Assembly (NCBI GenBank): GCA_963556255.1
Contig: OY744608.1
Coordinates: 5,384,448-5,448,447 of the forward strand
From: Allolobophora icterica
Lineage: Eukaryota; Annelida; Clitellata; Crassiclitellata; Lumbricidae
Direction: 5' to 3'
Length of the DNA stretch: 64,000 nucleotides
The notes beneath the pieces were generated by a model that searched no databases, was not told the origin of the DNA, and saw only the letters and a program-made list of their open reading frames with translations. Positions 56,341 through 64,000 of the stretch are shown piece after piece (positions within the stretch are counted from its first letter, which is position 1; the number at the start of each line of letters is the position of its first letter). A program made the position numbers and the translations under genes.

Positions 56341-56374
56341 AAAAGTCTACATCTAGATTGCATCTCGACTCTAT

Positions 56375-56579
56375 TTCGACTCTATCTGGACAATACGTAT
56401 ATACGATGTAGATATGGACAAGATGTAGACAAGATATGCTGGATATATCTGTTCTATATGTATATACGATGTAGATATAGACAAGATGTAGACAAGATAT
56501 GCTGGATATATCTGTTCTATATGTATACACGATGTAGATATAGACAAGATGTAGACAAGATGTAGACAAGATATGCTGG
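56375..56579. other. Asymmetric loop with three 63-bp tandem repeats
   Basis: The loop is not palindromic. It consists of tandem 63-bp units starting at 56405, 56468 and 56531 (GATGTAGATATAGACAAGAT, AGACAAGATATGCTGGATAT, CTGTTCTATATGTATATAC). The last unit has an internal duplication of GACAAGATGTA. The asymmetry argues against a simple mirror artefact at the axis. Confidence 0.88.
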
Positions 56580-56613
56580 ATAGAGTCGAGATGCAATCTA
56601 GATGTAGACTTTT

Positions 56614-57010
56614 TCGAAGAATGGTCTATAGCAGGTGCCCGGCCAATGGGCAACCCGATATATACGAAATGTTTTTTCGAATGTGGAACTCGCGAATATG
56701 CGAGATTTTTTCCGCATGTATGCTAGATTTTTTCGAATGTGGAAATGCATATATGCGATATGTTTTTCGCAAAATCTACAAGTTGTTTTCGCAAAATCTA
56801 CTAGATGTTTTCGCAAAATCTACAAAATGTTTCGAATGTAGAATTGCGAATATTCTAGGTGGAACTCGCGGCATGTACCAAATATGGAATTCGTAGACAT
56901 GTATTCGAATATGGAACTCGCAAATATTCTAGATGTTTTGCATGTGGAAATCGCAAATGTGCGAGATTTTTTCGAAAAATAGAACTCGCAAATCTCGAAT
57001 ACCTGTGTAG
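56614..57010. repeat. Iteron-like direct-repeat field (right)
   Basis: Words recur at short spacing: TCGAATGTGGAACTCGCGAA, GCGAGATTTTTTCG (twice exactly), and TGTTTTCGCAAAATCTAC three times at about 56761-56826. A second group (CGCATGTGGAATTCTCGG, ACATGTGGAATTCTCGG) lies at about 57419-57497, between small ORFs A and B. Several units are internally palindromic (CCACATGTGG). Confidence 0.72.
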
Positions 57011-57013
57011 AAC

Positions 57014-57352
57014 TTGGCTGGTTGTTTGGAATATAGTTGTATGCTGCAAAGTTCGATGGAATGGAACTGCAAATATTCCAAAACGGGCGTCCTCCATCGT
57101 TTCCCTTCGACGAATTTCGAAAAAGCACGAGATATCTACGATAGTGGGTCCAGTAGAAAAAGAGTGGAAAATCGGGAAGAACTTCGATCTTTCGCTGCAA
57201 AGTTGGATATACAATCGTTGGGCGAGATCGTGGGGCATATCTCTGTGGAAACGACACAAGAGTGGGTAGACGGGAAGTTGGGAGAACTCTTTGTGGTTGT
57301 TTGGCATCGGGTTTTCGTATTCTGTATCCGAGATGGACTTGTGGCCGGCTAG
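57014..57352 (+). CDS. Small-ORF family member A (right arm)
   Basis: Mirror copy of 55602-55940 with identical translation. It begins right at the edge of the iteron field, so the field could contain its promoter. Confidence 0.52.
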   Translation: MAGCLEYSCMLQSSMEWNCKYSKTGVLHRFPSTNFEKARDIYDSGSSRKRVENREELRSFAAKLDIQSLGEIVGHISVETTQEWVDGKLGELFVVVWHRVFVFCIRDGLVAG

Positions 57353-57810
57353 TTGTCCGCTCGTGGAGCAATCCTTCTCGTTCTGTCCCGCGATATCGAA
57401 TTGGGGATGGGCGTTCGCTATGCGAGATGTTTCCACATGTGGAATTCTCGGATCCGATTGTGGAACTCGCGAATAGGCCTATAGAAGATGTTTCCGCATG
57501 TGGAATTCTCGGGGCCATATGTTCTCGAATATTCGATGCGAAGTATCTGTATCCGATTTTCTCTTGCGATTTTTTTTGTTTTGCTCCACCTGGAGAAATA
57601 CACATCTTTGGAATAGGAGACAAGTATGGAGCTGCAGAAATACCAGTATGGTCGTATGTGGTATTTTTCCCACCCCACGAGTTTTGGGAAAGTCGGGATG
57701 CCTACGAAAGAAGCTCTTGTCGAAGGGAGTGGAATTGTCGAGAAGAACTGCGATCTTTCGCTGCGAGACAGAACTTCGAGGCTGCGATGGAAATCTTCGG
57801 CCATATCTAG
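57262..57810 (+). pseudogene. Small-ORF family member B, with in-frame TAG (right arm)
   Basis: Mirror copy of 55144-55692. The TAG at 57808-57810 interrupts GHI-(S)-EETAQEW. This arm carries the one observed mismatch (57581), which changes Ser to Phe in this frame upstream of GEIHIFGIGD. Both arms have the same TAG. Confidence 0.5.
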
Positions 57811-58071
57811 GAAGAAACCGCACAAGAGTGGTTGGGTTGGTTTTGGTGGTGGTTTTGTCCTCTGGAGATATCTCGTATAGTTGGTCCTATTTGTTGGTGT
57901 TTTCCGGCCTAGAATGTTTCTGGTTCGTTGTAGAGAATGCATGTAGAGGTGGGGCGCTCGTATACTCCGATTTTGTGGGGAAAAGCTTCGAATGGTTGCT
58001 TGTGTGTGTCGTATCTTCCTGCTTTCGAACAGACATTCCCTGTAGAGTTTGTGGTATAGATCTTTCGAACA

Positions 58072-58470
58072 ATGGTTTTCGTTGGTGGGCTGTTTGCTTT
58101 GGTTGTGTTGTATTCTACATCGAATAGGGAGTTGTTGTTGGTGGTGTTTGCAATCCTTTTTGTCGATTTGGTTTTGCTGTGTATATGTTTCTACCACTCT
58201 CGTCTATGGTTTTTGGGAGATAAAAAATATGGAACTACAACGAGTTTCGAAAAGCACGAGAAATCTACCATTCGAAAGGAGTGGTTGGATCGGCAAGATA
58301 TTCGTAGATTCGTTGCCGAATTGGGTGTAGCTTCGTTGGGACAGATTGTGGGACATATCTCCGCGGAGACCGCACAATATTGGTGTGGGTGGAAATTTGG
58401 AGAGCTCTATGTTGTTGGTTGGCATCGTGGATATTTGTTTTGTATTCGAGAAGGGCTCGTTGCCTTCTAG
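58072..58470 (+). CDS. Small-ORF family member C (right arm)
   Basis: Mirror copy of 54484-54882 with identical translation. Confidence 0.55.
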   Translation: MVFVGGLFALVVLYSTSNRELLLVVFAILFVDLVLLCICFYHSRLWFLGDKKYGTTTSFEKHEKSTIRKEWLDRQDIRRFVAELGVASLGQIVGHISAETAQYWCGWKFGELYVVGWHRGYLFCIREGLVAF

Positions 58471-58859
58471 TTTTTTGTGGACCTGCGACGATTGTGGCCA
58501 AGCGATCTCTTTTTCCTCCCACTTGTAGAAGTATATCTATTTGGAATAGGAGATATTCCACAACTATGGACCTGCGAAGATTCCCATGTGGCCGTATGCT
58601 GCATTTTCCGCCAAACGAGTTCCGAAAAAGGAGGGAGATGTACGATAGTAGCTCTTGTCGAAAAGAGTGGAATAGTCGAAAGGAGTTGGATTCTCTTGTT
58701 GCAAAGTTGGATCCAGAGTTGGGTGGGAAAATTGTAGGACACATCTCTGCGGATACGGCACGAGAGTGGTTGGATTGGAGACTTGGTGGACTCTATGTAG
58801 TTGGTTGGAATAGTTGTGCCGTATTCTGCATCGAGCAGGGAGTTGTGGTTGTACAATAG
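58380..58859 (+). CDS. Small-ORF family member D (right arm)
   Basis: Mirror copy of 54095-54574 with identical translation, converging on the minus-strand rep gene (stop at 58891). Confidence 0.5.
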   Translation: MVWVEIWRALCCWLASWIFVLYSRRARCLLVFCGPATIVAKRSLFPPTCRSISIWNRRYSTTMDLRRFPCGRMLHFPPNEFRKRREMYDSSSCRKEWNSRKELDSLVAKLDPELGGKIVGHISADTAREWLDWRLGGLYVVGWNSCAVFCIEQGVVVVQ

Positions 58860-58890
58860 GCGTTTGCGATACAACCCATTTGTGGGGCGT

Positions 58891-61300
58891 CTATTCTTGG
58901 TCTGTGTGTAGTACGATGGCAACTGTGGCTAGACGATCCTTCCTTTTCTGTGGTGTCGTCCTCTCTTTCCCAAGATGGCATCGAATTGGGGCGCGGGCTT
59001 CTGCTAGTGCTTTTGCACCACCAAGTCTCTCGAGTTCGGCTTGTAGGAAGAAACCATAGACTGGTATTTCCGTGCAGTATTTTTCTGCTTCTTGGCCAAT
59101 AGAGTAGAGAAATAGTACTATTCGAGGTGTCCCACGAAACATTGCTAGTGCGTATTGTCGGCAGCCATACTCTCCTTCTTCCAAGTCGATTGTCCTGGCG
59201 CAGTCTTTTGCGATTGGGGATGGGGCGACAAACATACGAGTCTTGGCTTCTTCCAGTTCTTGCTTTGCTATTTGGCTGCAGAACTCCTGGGTTTTGTCGG
59301 CTAGTTCTTGCAAAACCTTCTTTTTTCCAGGCGTTGGTGCCACAACCACTACAATCGGATTCCAGAATATGGTGGTGGGTGTTCTATAGAATTCTTCGTC
59401 TTCTCTTGTTGCAGTGGGTAGAAACGACTTCTGTGGTAGAATATCGATATACAGTCTGCACTCCTTGTTTTCGGGCAGGTAGCATATGTTTTTGTTTTTC
59501 GCCATCTCTATTTGGAAGTCGTCGGCACATCCTTCGAGAATCTTCGATAGACTTTTGGTGGCCCATACAACTATTGGCTCCCCCTCGTCGTCGTGTGCTG
59601 CGGGTTCGCGAGGTGCTAGAACAACTCGAATACCTTCGGCGGTCTGGCGGGTTGGGAAAGTTTTGTAGTTCTTGTTTGGACAAATATATCCGAGAACTTG
59701 GCAGCACCATGTCTCGGCTTTTGCTAGGTTCGACACCTTCTTTGTTGGTCCTTGTAGGGCAGATACTACTTTCTCGTATCTTTGTATCGAAAGCGCTTTG
59801 TTTCGCTTCTGCATCTCGACAAAGGCGCGCATTTCTTCCAACTCGGTCTTTCGTCTTTGGTGTTGTTCTTTCTCGCGGAGAACTTGTTCCTCTCGAAGAT
59901 GTACTGTTTGTTGTCGCCATTCGTGTGCCAATAGAGCGTCTTCTATGTCCCGCAAGCGAGCCTCTCTACCAGCCTTCGAAAGCATAGAGATTTTTCTGCT
60001 CGTTGCTACTGTCTGTAGTTCGAATTCGGACTGTTCGACACCGATGGAGTGGGTCTTCTTTTTTCTCCAAATCCACGAAATATGCAGAGTTTCTGGAAGA
60101 AGTATTGCCGGATCTGGTGCTCTTTCGTGTAGTTGCATTGGCATTTTGCTAGCAGCTAGAATTGTCCTAGAATCCTGGTCCTTGGTGTAGCATTGTAGAG
60201 GTGCTATCTCGATGTTTTCCGGTTCGATAGAAAGTATGTCTATGCGGAAGATGGGGCAGGCGCGAAATCCGAAATCTCCTGCAGCCCAAGAAACGGCTCG
60301 CTCCCACTTTCCATCGTCGTCTATAGTAGTCTGTGTTGGAGCGACTCGTATACCCGCGACTCTGCCGGTTCTCGTATGGGCATACCAAGCTACATAGATT
60401 TCGCCTTGCGGACGATTGGCCAAAACAAGGCATCTATCTAGACCTGCAGCGAGGTTCCTCCATTGTTGTTCCGGGGTTTGCACAACGAATAGTCCATCGT
60501 TGTTCGGAGATACCAATTCTAGTACCTCGTCTACAACAGTTTTGGCGGTGTCTGTAGAGAGTTGGTCGCCGAAACATCCGTATAGCGATACCTCGATTCG
60601 TGTGCATCCTCTTTCTTGTACATCTGGGTGGTGGAAGGTTTTGCGAAGATGTTCGTTTGGACAATCTACATATTCGGAGAGATGGGCCCCAATTGTGGCT
60701 TGGACATCTCCCGCCTCGAAATTCGAGACAACTTTGTTGTAGAGTTTTGTGCGAGTGGTGCCACCATTTGGGGTAGTTTGGATCCATGTGCAGACATGGT
60801 TTCCGACGCTGTTGGTGTTGTCCAAAATTGTTGGTCCTTCTTTGTAGCGCATCGCGCTGTAGAAATCGCCTTGCTCTCGAAAGTTGTGTGTCCTGCATAG
60901 ATATTCTACGAGGGTTTTGCGATCGAGGACACCCGAGAAGTCTTGGGTGTAGTCGATAGAATATAGCCCATAGCCGTGGGATAGGAGCTGCCTCTCGAAT
61001 GTTGGTAGTGCCGCTTGCAATTCCTCTATGGGAATCTCGGAAACATCTACCTTTGCCACAAATAGGCCGACTGGTTCTTTGCCCTCGTATAGTTCCAGCC
61101 ATTTGGCTTTGGCTGCACAGTCCGTATTTTCTTCGATCCTTGCGACTGTGGCACGAATTGTGCTTCCGGCTTCTTTGTGGAGGGCAATGGTTTGGAGGAG
61201 GTTGGTTGGTATGCGACGACAAGCACCATCGTCTGTTTCGCCCATTGCTGTGCGCACCGCAAGTACAACGCGAGACAAAATGTTCTTTGCAGAACCGGTA
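58891..61300 (-). CDS. Large Rep-like protein (right arm, cut by assembly gap)
   Basis: Mirror copy of the left rep gene from about residue 89 to the stop, with identical translation wherever comparable, including the DYTQD, KLYNK and RIEVSLYG sites. The N-terminal ~88 codons fall in the N gap. A frame that appears to continue to 61638 only does so by translating through the Ns and unrelated flank. Functional status depends on what the gap hides. Confidence 0.6.
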
Positions 61301-61500
61301 NNNNNNNNNNNNNNNNNNNNNNNNNNNNNNNNNNNNNNNNNNNNNNNNNNNNNNNNNNNNNNNNNNNNNNNNNNNNNNNNNNNNNNNNNNNNNNNNNNNN
61401 NNNNNNNNNNNNNNNNNNNNNNNNNNNNNNNNNNNNNNNNNNNNNNNNNNNNNNNNNNNNNNNNNNNNNNNNNNNNNNNNNNNNNNNNNNNNNNNNNNNN
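61301..61500. other. Assembly gap (200 N)
   Basis: Exactly 200 Ns, a likely placeholder of unknown true length. If the palindrome were symmetrical to about 50250, roughly 1.4 kb of the right arm would be missing here. Confidence 0.97.
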
Positions 61501-61507
61501 GTTAAAC

Positions 61508-61590
61508 CAGTGTTTCTTAAACTTTCGGATGCTGCGGACCAGTAATTGCTTTACCAGCCATTTCGCGGACCACCACTTTAAGAACCGCCG
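61508..61590. mobile_element. 83-bp hAT-type mini-element next to the gap
   Basis: Termini CAGTGTTTCTTAAACTTT and CGGCGGTTCTTAAAGTGG are inverted. The right flank AGTTAAAC (61591-61598) matches the visible seven bases GTTAAAC (61501-61507) on the left; the eighth base is an N. GGACC words are typical of this hAT group. It shows that ordinary repeat-rich flank resumes immediately after the gap. Confidence 0.75.
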
Positions 61591-61674
61591 AGTTAAACAA
61601 CTTGGTCTCAAGGGACGTTGACGTCGATTTAAGCACAATTATAGCGTTTTGTTAAGAACTATTGCCCCAATGGG

Positions 61675-61810
61675 ACGCTCTCGTGCTTATATAGCATCGT
61701 TTGACTACGTTTGAAAGGTGTCTTAGGAAAGCCCTCTCTAACCAATCCCTGTTGAGTCCCCTTTTTTATATAGAATTGTTGGACGACGTTTGAAAGGTGT
61801 CGTAAGAATC
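61675..61810 (+). repeat. Two R1 modules
   Basis: TATATAGCATCGTTTGACTA with GAAAGGTGTCTTAGGAAAGC, and a second copy ending GAAAGGTGTCGTAAGAA. Confidence 0.6.
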
Positions 61811-61925
61811 AATCAATCAAAATTCGTTTGATTCAACAAATCCATGCAGTTGTCAATAACGCAACAGATTACAGAAGCACGATAATATTAGAATGACTTT
61901 TAAGAGGAGAGAATAGAGGGATGTG

Positions 61926-62300
61926 TTAATTAATACGCATCTTGGAACAAAACGCAAGGAATAAAATTACATTTATATTTAGCGGGGAGGGTAAAATTGT
62001 GGGTTTTTGTCCGTAAGTCGTATTTATTTTGTTTTGTCGTGGGGGGAGGGAAAAATACCACGAAGGACATGGTAAGGCTCGCAACAGATTTTTTAAATAA
62101 GCCAGCATCTGCATAATCAATCATACCACCGAAACTTGGGCTGGAGGGCAGAAGGAAGCCTCTGCGTATGGTTTGATGTAACATGCGTGCCAGCCTGTTC
62201 CTGTCATAGCTGCCGGTGTAACCCCACAAGGCTGGTGAGGCGTATATAAGCCTGAGGGACAGACAGAGAGCTCTAACCAGAGTCCAGCGCTCTTACCATC
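61926..62300 (-). pseudogene. LINE ORF2 C-terminal fragment
   Basis: The minus strand reads LWGYTGSYDRNRLARMLHQT, IRRGFL, SFGGMIDYADAGLFKK and YDLRTKTHNFTLPAKYKCNF, the same C-terminal layout as 13237-13545 (W-G-x-T, DR, NL/DLR-x-R-x-H). A short frameshift after ASLT and a disrupted HVL-x-x-FPP segment mark it as dead. Confidence 0.68.
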
Positions 62301-62424
62301 AAATTGGATCCACCAGTTAAACGTCGTAGCATCAAAGAATATTGACGACGATTTAAACGCAATTTTTTTTATCCCGGACGATGGAATCATCACCAGTACA
62401 TTACCAGGTCTGGCCTTAGTAGTA

Positions 62425-62690
62425 TGCTGCTGTTTAGCGACACTGTCCCAGCAAAGATGATTAGCGTGGCCCTCCTGTTTTTATGCTTGGGACTAGCACT
62501 GCCAGAGTACCAGCAATACGATCCCATATTTATATAGCATCGTGTGACACCGTTTGAAAGGTGTCGTAAGACAGCGCTCTAACCAATTAAATTGGATCCA
62601 TCAGTTAAACATTTCACCATCAAAGGACGTTGACGACGAGTTAAACACAATTTCTTTACTCGGAAGGCACAATCCCCAACCAACACACTA
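62425..62690 (+). repeat. R2 followed by R1 and linker
   Basis: R2 at about 62430-62515 (CTGTTTAGCGACACTGTCCC, CTTGGGACTAGCACTGCCAG), R1 at about 62530-62590, then GACGTTGACGACGAGTTAAA linker as at 6540-6600. Confidence 0.58.
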
Positions 62691-62721
62691 CCTACCGGTG
62701 TCTAAAGAGAGCGCTCTAATC

Positions 62722-62961
62722 CAGCGGTTTTCAAACGGTGGCACGCATACCACTGTGACTACTGGTGCGTCAGGTGTCGCTAAGTGGAATTCGGAAAACC
62801 AAAACAATTCGATTTTTCTATGAGTTTATGCCCATCTTTCTTTCTTTAATTGCAAGGGGACTTCGCGCTCGCCTGTTTTTTTAATCTGACCTTTGCGGTG
62901 ATTGACTAGCATTTGATTTCTTACCTGGTGGTACAATAAAAGCAAAGTTTGAAAACCGCTG
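62722..62961. mobile_element. hAT-type MITE, 240 bp
   Basis: Perfect 15-bp terminal inverted repeats CAGCGGTTTTCAAAC. Flanks CTCTAATC and TTATAACC both derive from the R1 word CTCTAACC (one and two changes), so the target duplication is old but traceable. Same family as 11871-12240. Confidence 0.82.
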
Positions 62962-63094
62962 TTATAACCAACCAATAATAGATGGATGGATAGATGATTT
63001 TCTTGTGGCAACAAAAGCCGCTGACGCCAGCTTAAATAAGTTTTAGTGTGTTTTTGTGATATGGACTTACCAACCCCTTTCTAGTCCCGAGATT

Positions 63095-63245
63095 ATGTAT
63101 CATAGTTTGACACCTTGTTAAAGGTGTCAAAACTATGCCCTCTGAACATCCATCAGTTCTGTACTTACTTTGCCGTCGCGTTCCATTCCTATATTGTATC
63201 GTACAACAACGTATTAAAGGTTTGTAAAGAGAGCGCTCTAACTCA
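63095..63245 (+). repeat. Two R1 modules
   Basis: CATAGTTTGACACCTTGTTA with AAAGGTGTC, and TATATTGTATCGTACAACA with AAAGGTTTGTAAAGAGAGCG. Confidence 0.55.
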
Positions 63246-63249
63246 TCTT

Positions 63250-64000
63250 CTTCTGGTTCTCTGCCTCAGCCAGGCTCAAAAGTCCGACCTCGCCACTCCC
63301 CTCGATGTTGTGCTTCTTCTTTAAGTCTACTGTATCCCTCTTTCATCATCCAATCCAGCGTCATCTGTGTTGGTCCTCCCCTTGTCTTTTCCCCCTCCAT
63401 TCTACCCTCACTTACCGTTCTTAGGAGTGATTCTCCTCTCAGCGTGTGACCACTTCATTTACTTTGTCTTTCTCTTATTGCATGTATGAGGCGTTTTCTT
63501 CTTCAATTCTTCTCAACACTTCTTCATTTGTTATATGTTCCTTCTAACTGATCTTCTCCATATATGCACATTTCGAAAGCCTCCAATCTGTTTTTCACCT
63601 TCTTTCCTCGTAGTCCATGTTTCCGATCCGTATAGCATCACACTCCACACCAGTTCCTGTTCGCTATTCTTCTCAGTGACACTCCCTTTTACAAATGCAG
63701 CCTTACCCAGCGCTATTCTGCTTTTAATTTCTTTGTGGCATTTAGCATCTGTCGTGATCATGCTCCCTAAGAATTTCTATACTTGCTCTATTACCTTTCA
63801 ATCCAACGTTTAGTGTGACTATGGTCTCTTCTCCTTTACTAATCCTCATTACCTTCGTCACTTTGGTGCTAATTTTCATTTCATATTCGATTGATATGTT
63901 GTTTAATCGCTCCATCAGTGTCTGTAATCCTCTCTGGTTATCCGCCATCATCGCCCGGTCATCTGCGAACCTCATAGTCCTAATCAGTCTTCCTCTGACC
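63250..64000 (-). mobile_element. LINE fragment (endonuclease-RT type), runs off window
   Basis: The minus strand gives MRFADDRAMMADNQRGLQTL (the catalytic FADD with its usual partner), then KTKVMRIS-like and TTDAKCHKEIKSRIALGKAA, VMLYGSETWT and the downstream ITNEEVLRRIEEE tail. This is the 3' half of the RT and C-terminus of the endonuclease-RT LINEs abundant in invertebrates. Several frameshifts and stops split it into at least three frames, so it is dead. The upstream part lies beyond 64000. Confidence 0.8.

Larger units (their letters stand above)
51654..56374 (+). repeat. Left arm of the giant inverted repeat
   Basis: Position x here pairs with 112954 minus x in the right arm. The axis stays the same at the loop edge, at both rep stops (54063/58891) and at the gap edge (51654/61300), so there is no net indel over 4,721 bp. 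Comparing the encoded frames shows one difference: G at 55373 versus the complement of T at 57581. Confidence 0.93.
50250..61300. mobile_element. Large inverted-repeat selfish element with Rep-like gene (undescribed type)
   Basis: Two 4,721-bp arms mirror each other about position 56477 around a 205-bp loop. Each arm contains, from outside in, a large Rep-like gene (transcribed inward), four related small ORFs (transcribed outward, converging on rep) and an iteron-like direct-repeat field next to the loop. On the left, the element continues outward through three 133-bp repeats and a ~0.6-kb array of ~30-bp repeats; on the right, the N gap cuts in at the position mirroring 51654. Its TTCGA-rich composition differs from the AT-rich flanks. 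No transposase, integrase, DNA polymerase, capsid or reverse transcriptase was recognised. I infer a replicon-like element integrated as a head-to-head dimer or long palindrome. Outer limits are estimates. Confidence 0.7.
56580..61300 (-). repeat. Right arm of the giant inverted repeat
   Basis: Reverse complement of 51654-56374. It ends at the N gap in the middle of the rep gene, not at a natural border. Confidence 0.93.

Noticed and set aside
58891..61638. A 915-codon frame crossing the gap
   Set aside because: It translates through 200 Ns into unrelated flank; only the part up to 61300 is real coding sequence.

Overview
The window looks like nuclear DNA of an invertebrate animal, probably marine; I cannot name the phylum. 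Supporting this are a split exon encoding the start of a TEA domain (TEAD/Scalloped), a eukaryotic tRNA-Ile(AAT) gene with a Pol III T-run, several animal LINE clades, tRNA-derived SINEs, many short hAT-type elements with 8-bp target duplications, and very long microsatellites. Most long open frames, such as poly-Asp, poly-His, poly-Ser and Pro/His-rich ones, are translations of simple repeats and are not genes.

Layout. 1-15 kb: SINE-like modules (called R1, R2 and R3 here), LINE fragments, a 5'-truncated CR1-like LINE and at least six hAT-type elements. 15-30 kb: GAT/ATT microsatellites, a 33-bp minisatellite partly carried inside a hAT-type element, a nested hAT insertion, and tRNA-Ile at 28.69 kb. 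30-38 kb: GACA, CATA and CTGT tracts and a minisatellite packed with the ATTTGCAT octamer. 38.3 kb: the one clear host coding exon (TEAD), directly preceded by a (GAT)n tract in the same frame. 38.6-50 kb: more repeats, including a 1.4-kb polypurine block facing a polypyrimidine block, a Pro/His-coding CCATC minisatellite, a hAT relic with a BED-type zinc finger, and a second truncated LINE.

50.25-61.3 kb: the outstanding feature is a giant inverted repeat. Two 4,721-bp arms (51654-56374 and 56580-61300) are exactly collinear about position 56477, with one mismatch seen, and are separated by a 205-bp asymmetric loop. Each arm carries an ~890-codon gene for a large protein with a motif layout like Rep_trans-type rolling-circle initiators (pT181 RepC class). 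Converging on it are four related ~110-residue small ORFs, and next to the loop lie dense short direct repeats that look like iterons. The left side continues outward into three 133-bp repeats and a ~0.6-kb array of ~30-bp repeats. The right arm runs into a 200-N gap. I infer an undescribed replicative selfish element or viral-like genome integrated as an inverted (head-to-head) form, probably within the first intron of TEAD. I cannot match it to a known family from the sequence alone, and an assembly artefact must be excluded.

61.5-64 kb: short hAT elements, R1/R2 modules and LINE fragments, running off the window end.
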